A DNA stretch of 64,000 nt from Ulota crispa (lineage: Eukaryota > Streptophyta > Bryopsida > Orthotrichales > Orthotrichaceae): contig OY987243.1 in the NCBI GenBank assembly GCA_963920765.1, forward strand, positions 33,169,060 through 33,233,059, given 5' to 3'. Position 1 is the first letter of the stretch. Each line of letters starts with the position of its first letter. This document shows positions 51,475 through 64,000 of the stretch, piece by piece. A program made the translations under genes and the position numbers. The notes below the pieces were generated by a model, which saw nothing but the letters and a program-made list of their open reading frames with translations, was not told where the DNA came from and did no database searches.

Positions 51475-54400
51475 ATGGCATCAGGCGATATTCGGAAATG
51501 GTTCATGAAGCAGCCTGCCAAGAGCACCCCTGCTGCTGCTGCAACGAATGTAAGTTTTGCTTCTCAAATATCTTTACACAAGGAGAGTTTCAAAATCATT
51601 TTTAGTAGTACGCACGTAAAATATTTTGAAAGGTTACCATCCACCGTCAATAATTTCTGATTTTGTATATCAGTTTACATGTGAAGCATTGCTTATGATT
51701 CTCATATTATATATCAAAATCGTTCCTGCAATCTCGTGGCACGAGTGAAGGTGCCAAAATCTGCCCCTGAGGAAGCCATTGACTTAATTTACAGGACGCG
51801 AACAAAGATGGGCAAAAGAACGGTACGGAAGGGAAATATAAATCCACCAGCAAGTTTTTCTCAAGCTCTTCTCCAACAACACAGGCTGATGGTCGAAATG
51901 ATGACAGCAAGGCATCAGTTGCGAAATCGAATGCTGCATCAAGCAAGAGGGTCAAGGACGCAGTGAATGTAGATACTAATGATGACGAATTTGAGAAACC
52001 TCTTCCCAAAAAAGCACGGAATACTGAGGTTGATGAGAAAATGCCGTCAACTGAGAGTAAAAGAGGGAAGGGGAGAGGGGAATCAGATGCGAAGGGAACT
52101 CAGGGTATGGATATTGATGCCAAGGTACCTGCAGCTGGGCGAGGCGCAGGTAGAGGAAGGGGTAAAGCAGATTCAAATGCGAAAGACACACAGGATATGG
52201 ATATTGATGCTTCACCTGCTAAACCACCTGCAGGAGGACGAGGCAAGGGTAGGGGAAGGGGCAGGGGAGATGTAGCTGTCGCTACTGCATCTACTGAAGA
52301 TGATCCTAAACCTGATCCTAAACCTTCTCCAAAGAAACCAGCAGCTGCTGGAAGAGGGCGTGGAGGGGGAGGAGGAAGGGGTGGTGGTTATACTTTTGGC
52401 GCCAGAGAAGCTCCTCCTCACAAGGGGGAAAAGGTATGCTCAGCGAATAACCGCCACTTTCTTAACAATACTTCAATGACTTCCGATTCCAGTTGCTGAG
52501 AGAGAAGGTTTCTTCAATGTGCGAGTTTGTGCTTTTGCAGGTCTCCTTTCATGTGGTCTTTTGTGATACTGGATTTTGGACAATGTGCAACATGATGTGC
52601 CTCATGCTGTTTGGATTGTGGTGAGCAGGAGGTTCCTGAAGGTGCAGAGAATGCCTTGGCAGGATTAACCTTCGTGTTAACTGGGACCCTGGATAGGTAT
52701 TTATCATTTTGGACTGTACTCTCAATCCTGCTATTCTCTTTGTTTTTGATTTGATGGTGTCTCGTATATTCCATCTCAATTGAATTCTTGTTGCTTTTTT
52801 TTTCCTTTTTGTTGTAATTTTTTGCATTTGATTCGAGTGTCTCTTTATTATTTTATTTTCTCAGTTTGGAGAGGGAGGAAGCGGAGCACCTGATAAAAAC
52901 TCATGGTGGACGCGTCACGGGCTCTGTCAGCAAGAAAACAGTACGGATATGAGTGCTTGTTTTTTGAATTGAACTGGGCACTGAATCCGGTGCAGTTTAG
53001 TTTTTAGCTTCGCTGAAATTTGCAGAGGAGATTCTGGATGGAGCATATTCATTCCGTCACCTGAAATGAATAGTTTAATTTGAATCGGTATTGTTGTGTG
53101 CACAGGATTATTTGTTGGTGGATGAAGATATTGGGGGTAAAAAGTCACAGAAGGCTAAAGAGCTTGGGTTCGTTCTCTGTGATTGATCTGCTTCTTTAGC
53201 ATTGTCGATTTTTGTCATTGCATCTTGTTTTCAGGTTCCATTAAGTTTTGATATCTGTTTAATATGCAGAGTGAAGTTCTTAACTGAAGACGGCTTATTT
53301 GACATGATTCGAAAGACGAAACCAGCGCAAGCAGCAGTCTCGTCTCAGCCACCTGTGACGACAGTACCTGTGAAAGGTTTGTGTTAGCTTTTGTGCTTGT
53401 TCCCTTTCATCATCAATTTAACTGCATTCCAGTCACGTCGTTGACTTTCGAAAGTTCGGAGTGTGGCCTTTTCTTTCTTGTTTCTTTAATCTGACAGTAG
53501 TGAGGAATTTGATCAATCTAAGCAACTGCAATTCGATGCCTTGTTGTTTGGGTTTCAGTTGAAGTGGGTAAATCGCCAAAGCCAAAGACGGACAATGTTG
53601 AGAAAGGAAAGGGCAAGATCGGTAACGCAACTTCTTCGTTTGTGAGCAATGGAAAGTCTCACTCAGCTGAGTCAGAGTCATGGCCTCACAAACATCGACC
53701 ACAATCCATGAATGACATCATTGGCAACCAATCTGTTGTAATTTTTCAAGGACTCTCCCTCTCAACCTTTCAATGACCTAGTCTATTAGATCAAATTTTA
53801 ACCTGCTGTGGTATATACTTAATCTTACTGAGTTGTTGTCTAAACATAGTAGGTGTGGCTAGCACATTGTGAACTGTCTCGGCTGTTGCTAGCAACATTT
53901 CTCACCTATTTGTATTGCCAGGTTAGCTCCACTTGTATGGATTTTCAATATTATCATAGTACTTTTGGCGTTCTCCCTATCTATCTCTATTATAGCGTTT
54001 TTGGACACTCGGTGGTATTTATGAAGCTGCATCTCAGCCTCAGCGTTTCTCGTAGCGATACCATGATCTGATTCTATTCATTTGATTACAGGTCAATCAA
54101 GTAAAAGATTGGCTTCTGCAGTGGGAGAAGCATCATGGAAACGCAGTGAAGGGAAAGAAGGGATCCAATAGTAATGCACAGAAAAAGGCTGTGTTGCTTA
54201 GTGGACAGCCAGGAATTGGAAAGACATCTACTGCTCGCCTTGTCTGTCAACTCTTGGGTTATGAGGCTCTGGAGGTACTTTTGTCTCTGCTCTGTAACTT
54301 TTCCGAGCAACTATGTTTAAGTTTTCAACGAAGTTTTGAGAGTTCTTCATGCATTTCTTTTTCGAGCCTTTCACTGATTCCTGTACTCTGGTGTGCTTTT

Positions 54401-57400
54401 ATGAATTGTTTTAAGAATGAGAAGTCAATTGTTCTGATGTTAGAGCACTTTGTCTTTCCAATCAGAGTCTTGACAAGTACAAACTGATATATGTGTCGTA
54501 GCTTGTACTGCCCTCACTTGGTTTAGGTTGTACAGTTTGTTGCATTTTTGCGTCTTTTCCTGTCAAATGACACGTATTGTTGGTTTGCCATATTGCGCCG
54601 ACAGGTGAATGCTAGTGACAGTCGTGGAAAATCGGATTCGAACGTAAAGACCGGTATAGGGGGTAAAACCTCGAATACGGTAAAAGAGATGATAAGCAAC
54701 AAGTCATTGGACTTTGGTAGTAAAAGTGACAGGTAATTTTACTCATTCTGGTGGCTATTTATTTTTTCAATTGTCTGATGGTGTGTGTGAAGACCCTTCT
54801 CGAAGTGGATGGTCTATATCTCTTTTCATTGGGACCTGGTGAAAAATTATGGATCAATCAGTTCAACGTGACTGGCGACACGTAGAAAGTTTTGTATTTC
54901 TTTGTACTATAATTTGATGACATTTGCCTGAGAAGTTTTTAGTAGTTAACAACTTTTTTTTTTCAGTTGCTATCACTTATTTGCATCCTGTTTTAGCCCT
55001 GAATCAGGCTTAATACAAATATGCTATTGTAGTGGGTTCCAGCTTTCAGAATATCAACAAAGCTGCTGGTTGTCTTGATTTGCTTGAGGTCTCACTTCAT
55101 TTAACAAGAGCTACCTTGCATTTAGAGTAAATTAGTTATGTACTTGTTTAGGAATCCAACCATATTTTTTCTATGTGTTTGCTGCTTTATCTATACTCTT
55201 TCTCGTCTTTTTTAATCTTCAGTTTATGTGCTGAGTCCTACTAGTGACCAGCGGTGTTCTTATTGCTGGTTGCAGGAAGAGTGTGCTAATTATGGATGAA
55301 GTGGATGGTATGTCGGGTGGTGATCGAGGTGGAGTAGCCGATCTTATTTTGAGCATCAAATCCAGCCACATACCCATAATCTGCATCTGCAATGATAAAT
55401 ATAGCCAAAAGTTAAAAAGCCTCATAAATTATTGTCAGCCTTTGCCTTTCAGAAAACCAACAAAACAACAGGTAAAGTCCGAGCTTCTGAAGCTGGGTAG
55501 CAAGATATTCTTGAACTCATTAATGCTATAGAAAAATTTCATTGACGACCTGAAACCATCATATTGGAGGTTAATGATAACAGTTCTGATCTATTGGGCA
55601 TTGCAGATGGCTAAGAGGTTAAAAGACATTGCGACTAAAGAAGGACTTGAAGTGGATGATGTAGGTTTCAAGCGCTTCTGAACCCAGTAAATAGTCTTTG
55701 TTCTTTGATCTTCAGCTTTATGGCATCCTTTTTTGCATTCTTGTATCTCTGAATACGGATAACGTGTACGAGTACTTGGTCAATATCATAGTGGCAAGAA
55801 TTTGACTTTCATACCTATAGTTTGTGTAAGTTTCTCGCTACGTTTAAATCGGATAGGTGCTGCGTGATATCAGTCGATCAACACCATCATGTGACGAGTT
55901 TAAGTTGCTCTATGGGTACATTTCCCACATTCTTAATATTTTGGTCTTGAGTAACTTTAGCCAGATATTGGCATTAAAATGTTTTTTGCCCCTGCTGATT
56001 TTCTTGGTCGTTAGGTCGGGGCTGCTATATCCACTAGTTCTTTCTGCTTTGAAACTCCTTTGGGTATTTCACAATCTAAATTTTAAGCAATTGGTAGGAG
56101 AGGATTCTGTAATTTACCTGGGTGAAATTGGATTTAGTAGAAGTTAAGCTAATTCTTGGAATACTCTCCGGAATAAGCTGTTCCTGAGATACTCCATTTT
56201 GTATTTCTTTTTTTGAAAATGGTGGAGATGAGCTTTTATATAAATATATAAATTTTGCAACGTGCAATTGGTGACTCATGGAAAGTACGGTTAAAACTGA
56301 TGAATGCCTTGGAGAAACTAATGCAGATTGAAACGATGTGGTGCGTGCAGTTAGCTTTGGAAGAGCTTTCAGAGAGAGTGAATGGGGACATGCGAATGGC
56401 TTTGAATCAGTTACAATACATGAGTTTGAGGTCGCGGACTCTAAAGTATGCGGATGTGCGCACGAGACTCATGGCTAGTGCAAAAGATGAAGATGTTACT
56501 CCCTTCTCGGCTGTTGATAAGTTAGTTCCACCTGCACTATAATCCTGCATTGCTTTAAATGATGTTTTAATCTTGCGAATATTGTAGTATAGCAGTTCCA
56601 TGTTACAGTAACGAAAAGTTTCTGAACTTGAGGTTCAACTTGACTGCTTGTAAAGAGATCGTTGTATTGCAAGTGCCATATCTTTGCTAATACGAGGAAA
56701 AGAACTGCATCCTATGATTTATTCTGTCATTTACAGGACTAAGACATGAATTGTGTGTGGTTTATGAATTAGGTTATTAGGTTTTGAAGGGGGCCGGTTG
56801 CGAATGGATCAGCGCATGGATGCTGCAATGTCAGATATGGATTTGGTACCTCTCCTCATCCAGGAGAACTACTTAAATTACTGCCCAAGTGGAGGTGGTC
56901 GGGATGATAGTGGGACTGCCCGTATGGATGCTATAGCTCGGACTGCCCAGAGTATAGCAGAAGGTGACATTGTAAATGTCCAAATCCGAAGATTTCGTCA
57001 ATGGCAGCACGCTCAGATGGGTGCATTTATGTCCTCCATTATACCGTATGTATTTGCCATTTTCCATCATTTTTTTGGAAGTATACGTCTTGAGGTTGGA
57101 TTACGTGTTTTGTTAGTCTAGGTTAAGATGAAAGAGAATCCTAGAACATGGTTTCAAGACTGCAGTTGATCAGGTTGGTTAAGACTAGTATATCGGCGTT
57201 TTGCCTTTACGGTACCATCATACATAACTTGTGGAAGGTGGGGTATCTCTATATAGGTGATGTAAAGTTCGCAGGACCTTTTGATTTGTTTCGATGCAGA
57301 ACTAACGTAGGCTCTTTTGTGCGAATCTATGAATAACAAGATACGAGGATTTTTAATAGTTTTATTACCATGCACAGCAAGATACGGGGAGAAAGAAACC

Positions 57401-59788
57401 TAACTTTTTGAGGTTGTGGGGCTACCAGGGCTGCTTATGTTCATGGGCGACGAGAGGTGCTAGTCCAGGTATCATGGAGACTATCTTTCCTTTCTTTATT
57501 GTTCATGAAATCTCCAAGTCCTTAGATTCAGAAACTCTCCTGAAAATTGATTCTATTTCAAATACGTCAATCTAACAGAACTGAGAATGTATGCAGGGTG
57601 AACGAAATTTTAATAGATTTGGGGGATGGCTTGGAAAGAACTCAACTTTTGGCAAGAAAACTCGCCTCTTGGAAGATGTCCACGTCCACCTGCTGGCTTC
57701 TCGAATCTGTGAACCCACCAGGTAAAAGCGAGCATGTTATCTATCATCACCCAGTGCTGAATTCTAATCTAATACTTGTCATTTAAGTCTGAACTTTTAC
57801 TTAATTCAATATCCTTATTGCCCTGATTAGTTATGTAGAAGCAATGTGCCTTTGCACGAGCAATTTTGTCGGAACGAGATGTTGTTGCTACTAGGCACGG
57901 GGCAAGACACTTTGAATTTAATGGTCAGTTTCCTTCTGCAAGTTGGCGATGTGGTTCACTGAAGTGTTGGCCTGAATTCGTGTCATGCAGGGAGGCTGTT
58001 CGATTAGACTACTTGCCTCTTATTGGTATTAATCTAACACAGCCCCTGCACAGCTTGCCGAAGGTAAATGCAATTTCTCTATATTCTAGCAACTCTCATT
58101 ACCACGCTGTCTTGGATTGGGTTCCTGAAGCAAATCTATCCGATGGTCCTATTGTGTATGACATTGCTTCTTCATTCTGAAGTGCGGTCTCTGATGCTAG
58201 TTGAAACTGCATTTCCCTCTGACTTTGGCAGGTGTATTTAATCTTAGTGGAACTATTCTTTAACTTCCGAGAAAGTCATCGTGCTCTCTGGTGCTTACCA
58301 AATCATGACATCTTATCGACTATTTATTTTGTTGCCTTGGGGATGTCTGTGGCAGGAAGAGGCAGTGCAGCAGGTGGTTGATGTTCTGGAAGAATACTCA
58401 CTAGACCAAGAAGATTTTGATACCATTGTTGGCATGTCTACTTTAAAGGTATTGTTTGAGTTGTATGAAGTATGCAGTCTAGTCTTATCTTTATAGCCAT
58501 AGGATCGAAGACCACATATTCTAATCAATTACTACTGTTCGACGGAGCATGGAATCATAAAGGTAACTGTCGAAACGAATTTTTATGATGAAGTTCTGTC
58601 AGACCACTTAGGACTCGCCAAGAACGCTATTTCTCTATATGAATCTTTCCTTCATGGCGATTTATTTTTCATCAGAGTGATGCAATCGGGATTTTAAGTG
58701 CAGGGTGGAGAAGGACTGCTTGAAGGTGTACCAGCTGCCACTAAAACAGCACTTACTAAAACGTACAAACAACGACTAGGGGATCGTCGTGTTCGATCTG
58801 CTGACCTACTACCAGTCTTATCTTTCCCTGGAGCTAAGAAAGTTTCTAAAAAGCCAGCCCGCATGAATTTTATGCCAGCTGATGGCGAAGAAAACATGGA
58901 TTCTCTTGAAGATTCCATCGAACCTGGTAAGTGAGCCCATACTTCAATATTTCATGCATTTATACCCATAGTATGATTTCCAAGACCTTGTGCGATATAT
59001 GTGTGTTTTTGTGTTAGACCTTTCAGCCCATGTGTTGTGGCCTCACAACAAGTTTTGAATCATAATGCCGTGTAACAGAGGACGATGAGGAAGGCAATGG
59101 TGAGGAGGACGAGGATTTGAAGCAGAAGGCATTAGGTTTGTTCCTTTAGCGTCTCTTATACCGTTAAATGTCTTGCTACTTCTTGAGCCTTCCAAACTTG
59201 AATCACAAAGTGGTACTTTTAAGTTGCAAATATACAAGCATTCACGAAGCAGAACGTGGTATAAAATACCAACGAGTTCTTCTGGCCACCGAGGTGGTGG
59301 CTTGAGAGGAAATCCTTGTGATTTATTTTGTAGTTTATATGTTTTGGAACGTGGTGAAACTGATTAGAATATGCTAACGCTGTCAACTGACGCTGTGGAC
59401 AGCTTTGCTAAATGAGTCAAGACCAGGAATGACTTTGACTCTGGATCCAGGGAAATCAAAAGCAGGTACGCGACATTTCTTGATGGTTCTCCTCTCTCTT
59501 CCTTGTTTTCTTACTTCCTCTTTTGGCCATCCTTCAATGTATGCTGTCTAATCAAATTTTGGAGTTGTGTGTTTCGCATGTTAAAACGCGAGCAATCTCT
59601 TATCTCTAATTCTAGGTGATAGCATAAAGTTATATAAAAAGGCATTAACTGTTAGACCCCTTTGCATTTCGTTATCGAACGCAGGAACTGGCGTAGGAAG
59701 GGGCGGTGGAAGAGGTAGAGGCCGAGGGGGAGGATCCAGTCAACCGAAGACACCGAAAGCCTCCTCAGCATCGAAGCGTAAGAAATAG
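51475..59788 (+). CDS. RFC1: replication factor C subunit 1 (large subunit of the clamp loader), complete
   Basis: Large subunit of the RFC clamp loader, which opens PCNA and loads it on DNA in the nucleus. Exons: 51475-51549, 51795-52433, 52629-52696, 52865-52940, 53106-53167, 53270-53376, 53559-53737, 54092-54274, 54605-54732, 55276-55471, 55607-55660, 56351-56520, 56773-57045, 57429-57468, 57597-57721, 57991-58063, 58356-58448, 58704-58926, 59079-59135, 59403-59465, 59685-59788. All are GT-AG and in frame, giving 995 residues and TAG. Visible parts: N-terminal DIRKWFMK (PCNA-binding type); Gly/Arg-rich low-complexity region about 90-230; BRCT domain about 239-325; AAA+ core with Walker A GQPGIGKTS (440-448) and Walker B LIMDEVD (Asp513-Glu514); RFC1 C-terminal domain including FNRFGGWLGKNS (about 755); and an acidic then Gly/Arg and KRKK tail. 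The start is chosen because the upstream in-frame codon is GTG. The gene looks intact. Confidence 0.97.
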
Positions 59789-60763
59789 GAGCATAACTTG
59801 GTACCAAGTAAATATTTTAGCTTATTGTAGACCTGAGAGTCCACCAGATCAGCTCCCGACATCATGAAAAGGCTAATCGGACAAATTTTAGGGGGATTTC
59901 AACGTGCCGTTAGCTTATATGGTCTCCACTGTCATTCAGTTACTTTTTCTTATGGTGAATAGATGTATTTGTCATCGTTTTTGTGGTGTGTCCATAGACC
60001 GATTGTGCTTGAAATTGTGGCACCTTGCTTTGTATTTTGGTGGACTATCTTGATACGCCACCCGGATGTATGTGCGGTGTGCATTTTACAACCCTTTTTT
60101 TCCAGGAAGTTTTTGCTTTATCAGGTTTGCAACATTTTAATTACGTCAGTGGTTGACCTGGGTAGACATGTTCATTTGGACGTTATTTTTGTGGTCGAAG
60201 ATGTTCACGTTTATCAGGAATATGAAGCCTATAACCTTTACTTGTAAGTAATGAATGCACTCTAAACCATCCAAGCCAGTAATATATTGAATACCGGTAC
60301 TATACTGTATCGTGCACCCCTCTGCAATTGTGGTGATTGTGTCAGGATTTTTACGTGATTGTAGTAATCATTCTATCATCACCATGGATACTTCTATGTT
60401 ATGTATGTTTCTGACCTCTATAATCAGTTTGAATTAACTTCAAACAGATTGAAATGAACATAATTCGTACAATTCACACATCATAATCTGAAACAGAAAT
60501 TAGTTATCATGTATTTGACATGTTGAAACGTGCGGAGGAGTCTGTTTCTAACTTCCATTTTGGATTGGTGAAGTGTAGTAAATGGACGAATATGAGCTCT
60601 TTCTGAATAAACCAAATCTGAAAATCAGATCAAGCATTTGTAAAGAATTTGTGTTTGGCGTTATGGACACTGATCATTAATCCTGAAGTAAGGTTTCAAG
60701 TAAATACATTCTGCGAGTGATTGGGTCAATTCTGGGAAGAATTAATATTGATGACAATGAATA
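59789..60763. other. RFC1 3' untranslated region and flank
   Basis: No gene seen. An open frame at 59963-60247 has no motif and lies in the expected 3' untranslated region or flank. Confidence 0.45.
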
Positions 60764-61070
60764 AGGTAGTGTGCTCATAAACCGTCCATCTAAGGGCTGA
60801 AACTGAATTTTGGGGAGGTGAAACTTCTTGAACTATTTTTCAGTAAATTTTTCTTGAAAGATAGCCCAAGTTGTTTCATATTTTTGGAGCTTTGTGAAAG
60901 TTATGAAATTTTGAAATGGAAATGCTATAGGTTTCTTAAATCGCCCACCTCCTCAAATGTACATTCCTTGTACATTTGCTGAAAGGCTATGAAAAACAAC
61001 ATGTATCAATAGAGTACATTTAGTGAGGTGAGCGGTTTTAGAGCCTGAGTGGAATATGAGGAGACTACCT
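60764..61070. mobile_element. MITE family A, copy 4, downstream of RFC1
   Basis: It begins AGGTAGTGTGCTCATAAACC after TA (60762-60763) and ends GAGACTACCT before TA (61071-61072). It is 307 bp and closest by eye to copy 1 in the KARI intron, with a short internal deletion near 60860. Confidence 0.9.
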
Positions 61071-61072
61071 TA

Positions 61073-62161
61073 TGGTGTATTTTCTCCAACCACTAATTCA
61101 TCTATAATTGTTGTTGTTATAGAGTTGGTCAATGAACTATAGGTTTTTCTAGTTAACTGATAACTTTGTTTACAAAATTGCACTCCACTTATCAACCCAT
61201 GATAGTTTTTAGTTTAATGAGGACAAGTATATTTCTCTTCAAGAACTACCTCTTTTAGGATGTCATAATTGAGATGGTGACATGGAGGACAACTAAGCTG
61301 TCACAACCTCTGTGCCATGTTGGACTGTTGGACATTTAGAGGGTAGTCACGTCATTCATCATTAAACTCCAAGAATTGATGAAACAGTTGAAAGTTTACT
61401 CTATCATTTGGAAGTACTTGAAATCTTATGAAAATTGCTATAATCACAACTTGAAGGATGAGTTATTGTTTAAGTTTGTTCTTGATGACAATAACAAACT
61501 TGAACGTAGTGATAGTAATTTTTGGCTAAAAATATTTTAGAAGAGTATTATTTGTTGAACTTGATGTTCAAAAAAAAATTTAGAGTAGATTTTGAGTTGG
61601 AGTGAATTGCTTATAGTAGGGGAACAACAAGTTTGTCCAAAAAGATTATAGGAAACATGTGTTGAAATTATTGAAACAAGTTTATGTTTCAAAAATAAAA
61701 CTTTTTTATAATAGAAAACCAAGGATTTTGAGGGAAATTTTAAGTGAAAAACTTAAGAGTTTTAAGAATGTTAACCTTTTTTTCATGCTTGACAAATATT
61801 AAATTGTATGCTAGGGTGCTCATATTTTGGTCTTCCAAAAATTTAGAAAACTAGAGTTTTGCCATCTTCAAATTGTACCCTTTGTATGATGAACAATTAT
61901 ATAGCAACATATCTACTATTCCCATGGGATGTGTAGGGGTTAAAAAAAACATAGAGCAAGACATGAGTGCAAGATTAAAAACATTCCCAAACTCTAAATT
62001 GCTAAAGCTGCCCAAGGACTCATCTATATTCTAAATCTACATATGTTCATCTACACTTGCCCATTCAAAATTTCAAACCTATCCACCACTCAACTATGTT
62101 CCAATCTTTAGGTTTTTGCCAATTCCTATACTGTTCAACTAGTTGAATTCAATTGAGGGTA
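61073..62161. other. intergenic, nothing recognised
   Basis: AT-rich with only short frames and no defined repeat. Confidence 0.45.
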
Positions 62162-62170
62162 TTTAAAATA

Positions 62171-62501
62171 GGGAAAATTTCATGAATACCCCTTAAGTTT
62201 GCAATAATTTCATAGATATCCTTGAAATTTGCAATAATTTCATAGATACCTTTGCTTTTTCAGAAATTTCACGAGTATCCTTGGATCAATATTTTAATTG
62301 TTTTTTTGTTGTGCATACCACTTCTTTGTGCGCACACATAACAAGAAAAAAGTAGTGTGTACATGAAGGGAGAAGGGAAGTGGCATGCACAACCAAAAAA
62401 ATACCTGAAAATTTCGGTCCAAGAATATCTGTAAAATTTCAGAAAAAACAGGAGTATCTATGAAATTTTTGCAAACTTCAGGGTATCGATGAAATTTTCT
62501 C
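62171..62501. mobile_element. MULE-type MITE with perfect 9-bp target duplication
   Basis: This is a 331-bp element with long inverted ends: GGGAAAATTTCATGAATACC against the inverse GAGAAAATTTCATCGATACC, extending about 150 bp inward to GTTGTGCATACCACTTC. The host word TTTAAAATA occurs at 62162-62170 and 62502-62510. A 9-bp duplication is the Mutator-like hallmark. Each arm has internal tandem ATTTCATAGATAC units. There is no coding capacity. Confidence 0.94.
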
Positions 62502-62510
62502 TTTAAAATA

Positions 62511-63437
62511 TATCCCAAACAGATAATTGAGACGACAAAAAATTTGGTAAGTGATTTTATTTTATTTTTTCTCAAGGTCTCACCCATTCATCCCATTGAT
62601 TTTTTACTTGTATCTATCAAAAAAATATTACCAATTTTACATTGTTCTCTTTCAAAATCCAACTTGTTAATTGCTAACATCCGCTAAGTCAACTTCTTTG
62701 TTAGGTTGTTCACTTCCAAAATTCAACTTATTACATGACAATATACACAAAATCGCTTTTCTGTTAAATGTCAATTCTTTTTATTGATATTGAAAAAAAA
62801 ATTTGTCAAGATTTTGAATGGAAAACAACAATTCATTTTGTCAACATATAGTGAATGAAACGTGTAATTCATTACTTTGGGAAAATGATGGGTACCATTT
62901 TGTACCTCGCCTTAATCCAAAATAGCCACCTTAATTTATGTCAATGAATCATATGGAACCATATTTTTTAAATTCAAGAGGACACCTTAAACCTAGGTAA
63001 TGAACTTTTGTTCAAAACTTCAAAAGTTAATTAACTTTCTGTCCAAAAAGAGCGTGTTTTTGGAAAATATATACCTCATTTCATTGGAAAACAGTCAACG
63101 GATTCCCAATTCAATGAATATGGTGTTCTCTAAAATAAAAAAATAAAAAAAACCAGAAGTCCCACAATGTACGCTTTTTCCCAAATTAACAAATAACGCG
63201 TTTTGGCACTTATAATCAAAAAAATTGTTGCAATAAAATTTAATAAAACACAACACATACATCCATTAGCTCAAAAGCAACTCCACTAATAAGAAAAACA
63301 AATCTAGACTTCGTTATGATGATCTTGAATGTTTGATAACCTTTTTCTTGACTGCTCAAATTTAGGAGTTATTGATTATAAGTGTTACTGTATATTAATA
63401 TAAATCTTAAAAAGTAAGCGAAAAAAAATACAAATTT
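62511..63437. other. intergenic, nothing recognised
   Basis: AT-rich. It may contain the 3' flank of the small minus-strand candidate gene. Confidence 0.45.
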
Positions 63438-63689
63438 TCAGTGACCCTCACCAACAGGATAAAAAGCCACTTGACACTTGTTTAACACGCTTTCCATCTT
63501 TTGCTGCTCAAACGCCAATCTCAGAGAATGCTCCACGTGGCACCTGATTAACACAAACAGAACAGAAACCTCAGAAACTCCAATCACGAAACCGACGTTT
63601 TCCAGGATAGTGATTTTGCAACGTTGCAAAACTTACAGCTCCTTCCCATAGTCTGCAGAGATGTGAGACTTTGCTAAAAGAGCCATCAT
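63438..63689 (-). CDS. candidate small two-exon gene, 52 residues, unidentified
   Basis: Exon 1 is 63637-63689, starting ATGATGGCTCT and ending GGAGCT before GTAAGT. Exon 2 is 63438-63543, after the acceptor TTAATCAG, ending TGA. The split codon joins in frame to give a 52-residue protein starting MMALLAKSHISADYGKELCH and containing RLAFEQQKMESVLNKCQV. Coding character (Glu/Gln/Lys-rich helix, clean splice sites, a composition change against the AT-rich surroundings) is good, but I recognise no family. It could instead be the last two exons of a longer gene whose start lies to the right. The region 63690-63800 has a possible acceptor but no clean frame joining it. Confidence 0.42.
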
Positions 63690-64000
63690 TCTCACTAGGG
63701 CAATTAATGGCGGCTTTGTTGTCCTTCTGAGTGGATAGCGAGTCGACTCAGGGCATCATCAATACAATACAGCACTGGGTATTTGGCGGGGCCTGGGACT
63801 GCAAAAACACTGCTATTTTTTGACTAGTGCATGATTAGAATATGAGATTAATATCATTGGAAGCGTATACAAAAACTTGTCAAATAAATAAAATGACATA
63901 TGGTATTGGAGATTGAACAACCAAACTAATGTCCATTGAAAAATAGTTAAAGGACAAAGAACATGGCAAACATGCCTGATAAAGAATAATTAGATAGTGG
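63690..64000 (-). other. upstream flank of the small candidate gene
   Basis: The first part (63690-63800) is GC-richer and may be a leader or further exon. The rest is AT-rich with no support for a feature. Confidence 0.35.

Overview
The window reads as nuclear DNA of a land plant. The two complete genes have plant-type exon-intron structure, one encodes a chloroplast-targeted enzyme, and the rest is AT-rich sequence built from nested plant transposons. The intron sizes, the PHD-tailed Ty3/gypsy element and the general texture would fit a seed-free plant (moss, liverwort, lycophyte or fern), but that placement is a guess from style and was not tested.

Layout. 1-2190: a possible edge exon, then non-coding DNA with a near-perfect hairpin and a degenerate duplication. 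2193-6542 (minus): complete 11-exon gene for plastid ketol-acid reductoisomerase (KARI, branched-chain amino acid synthesis); all spliced junctions keep frame and give 594 residues with every active-site residue present. 6930-8649: an AATATTG-rich non-autonomous element in the KARI upstream region. 9700-10344: a solo-LTR-like fragment carrying a 17-bp minisatellite. 10400-11100: an unexplained GC-rich island. 14.3-19.1 kb (minus): exon-like blocks of an unrecognised gene. 19291-22353: a 3063-bp non-autonomous CACTA element with TSD, itself hosting a palindromic MITE and several tandem arrays. 23106-25252: a 2.1-kb TG...CA repeat. 27.7-35.1 kb (plus): a decayed CACTA TNPD transposase gene. 36.7-46.3 kb (plus): a decayed Ty3/gypsy retrotransposon split by a second copy of the 2.1-kb repeat. 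47.0-51.4 kb: MITEs and the RFC1 upstream region. 51475-59788 (plus): complete 21-exon gene for replication factor C subunit 1 (995 residues). 59.8-64.0 kb: two MITEs and a small two-exon candidate gene at the right edge.

KARI and RFC1 are transcribed away from each other, with about 45 kb of transposon-derived DNA between them. They have unrelated housekeeping roles (plastid amino acid synthesis; nuclear DNA replication clamp loading), and nothing suggests they work together. No new biological system is evident. The most informative content is transposon archaeology: at least four miniature-element families with readable target-site duplications, nested insertions whose order can be deduced, and C-to-T decay of retrotransposon reading frames.
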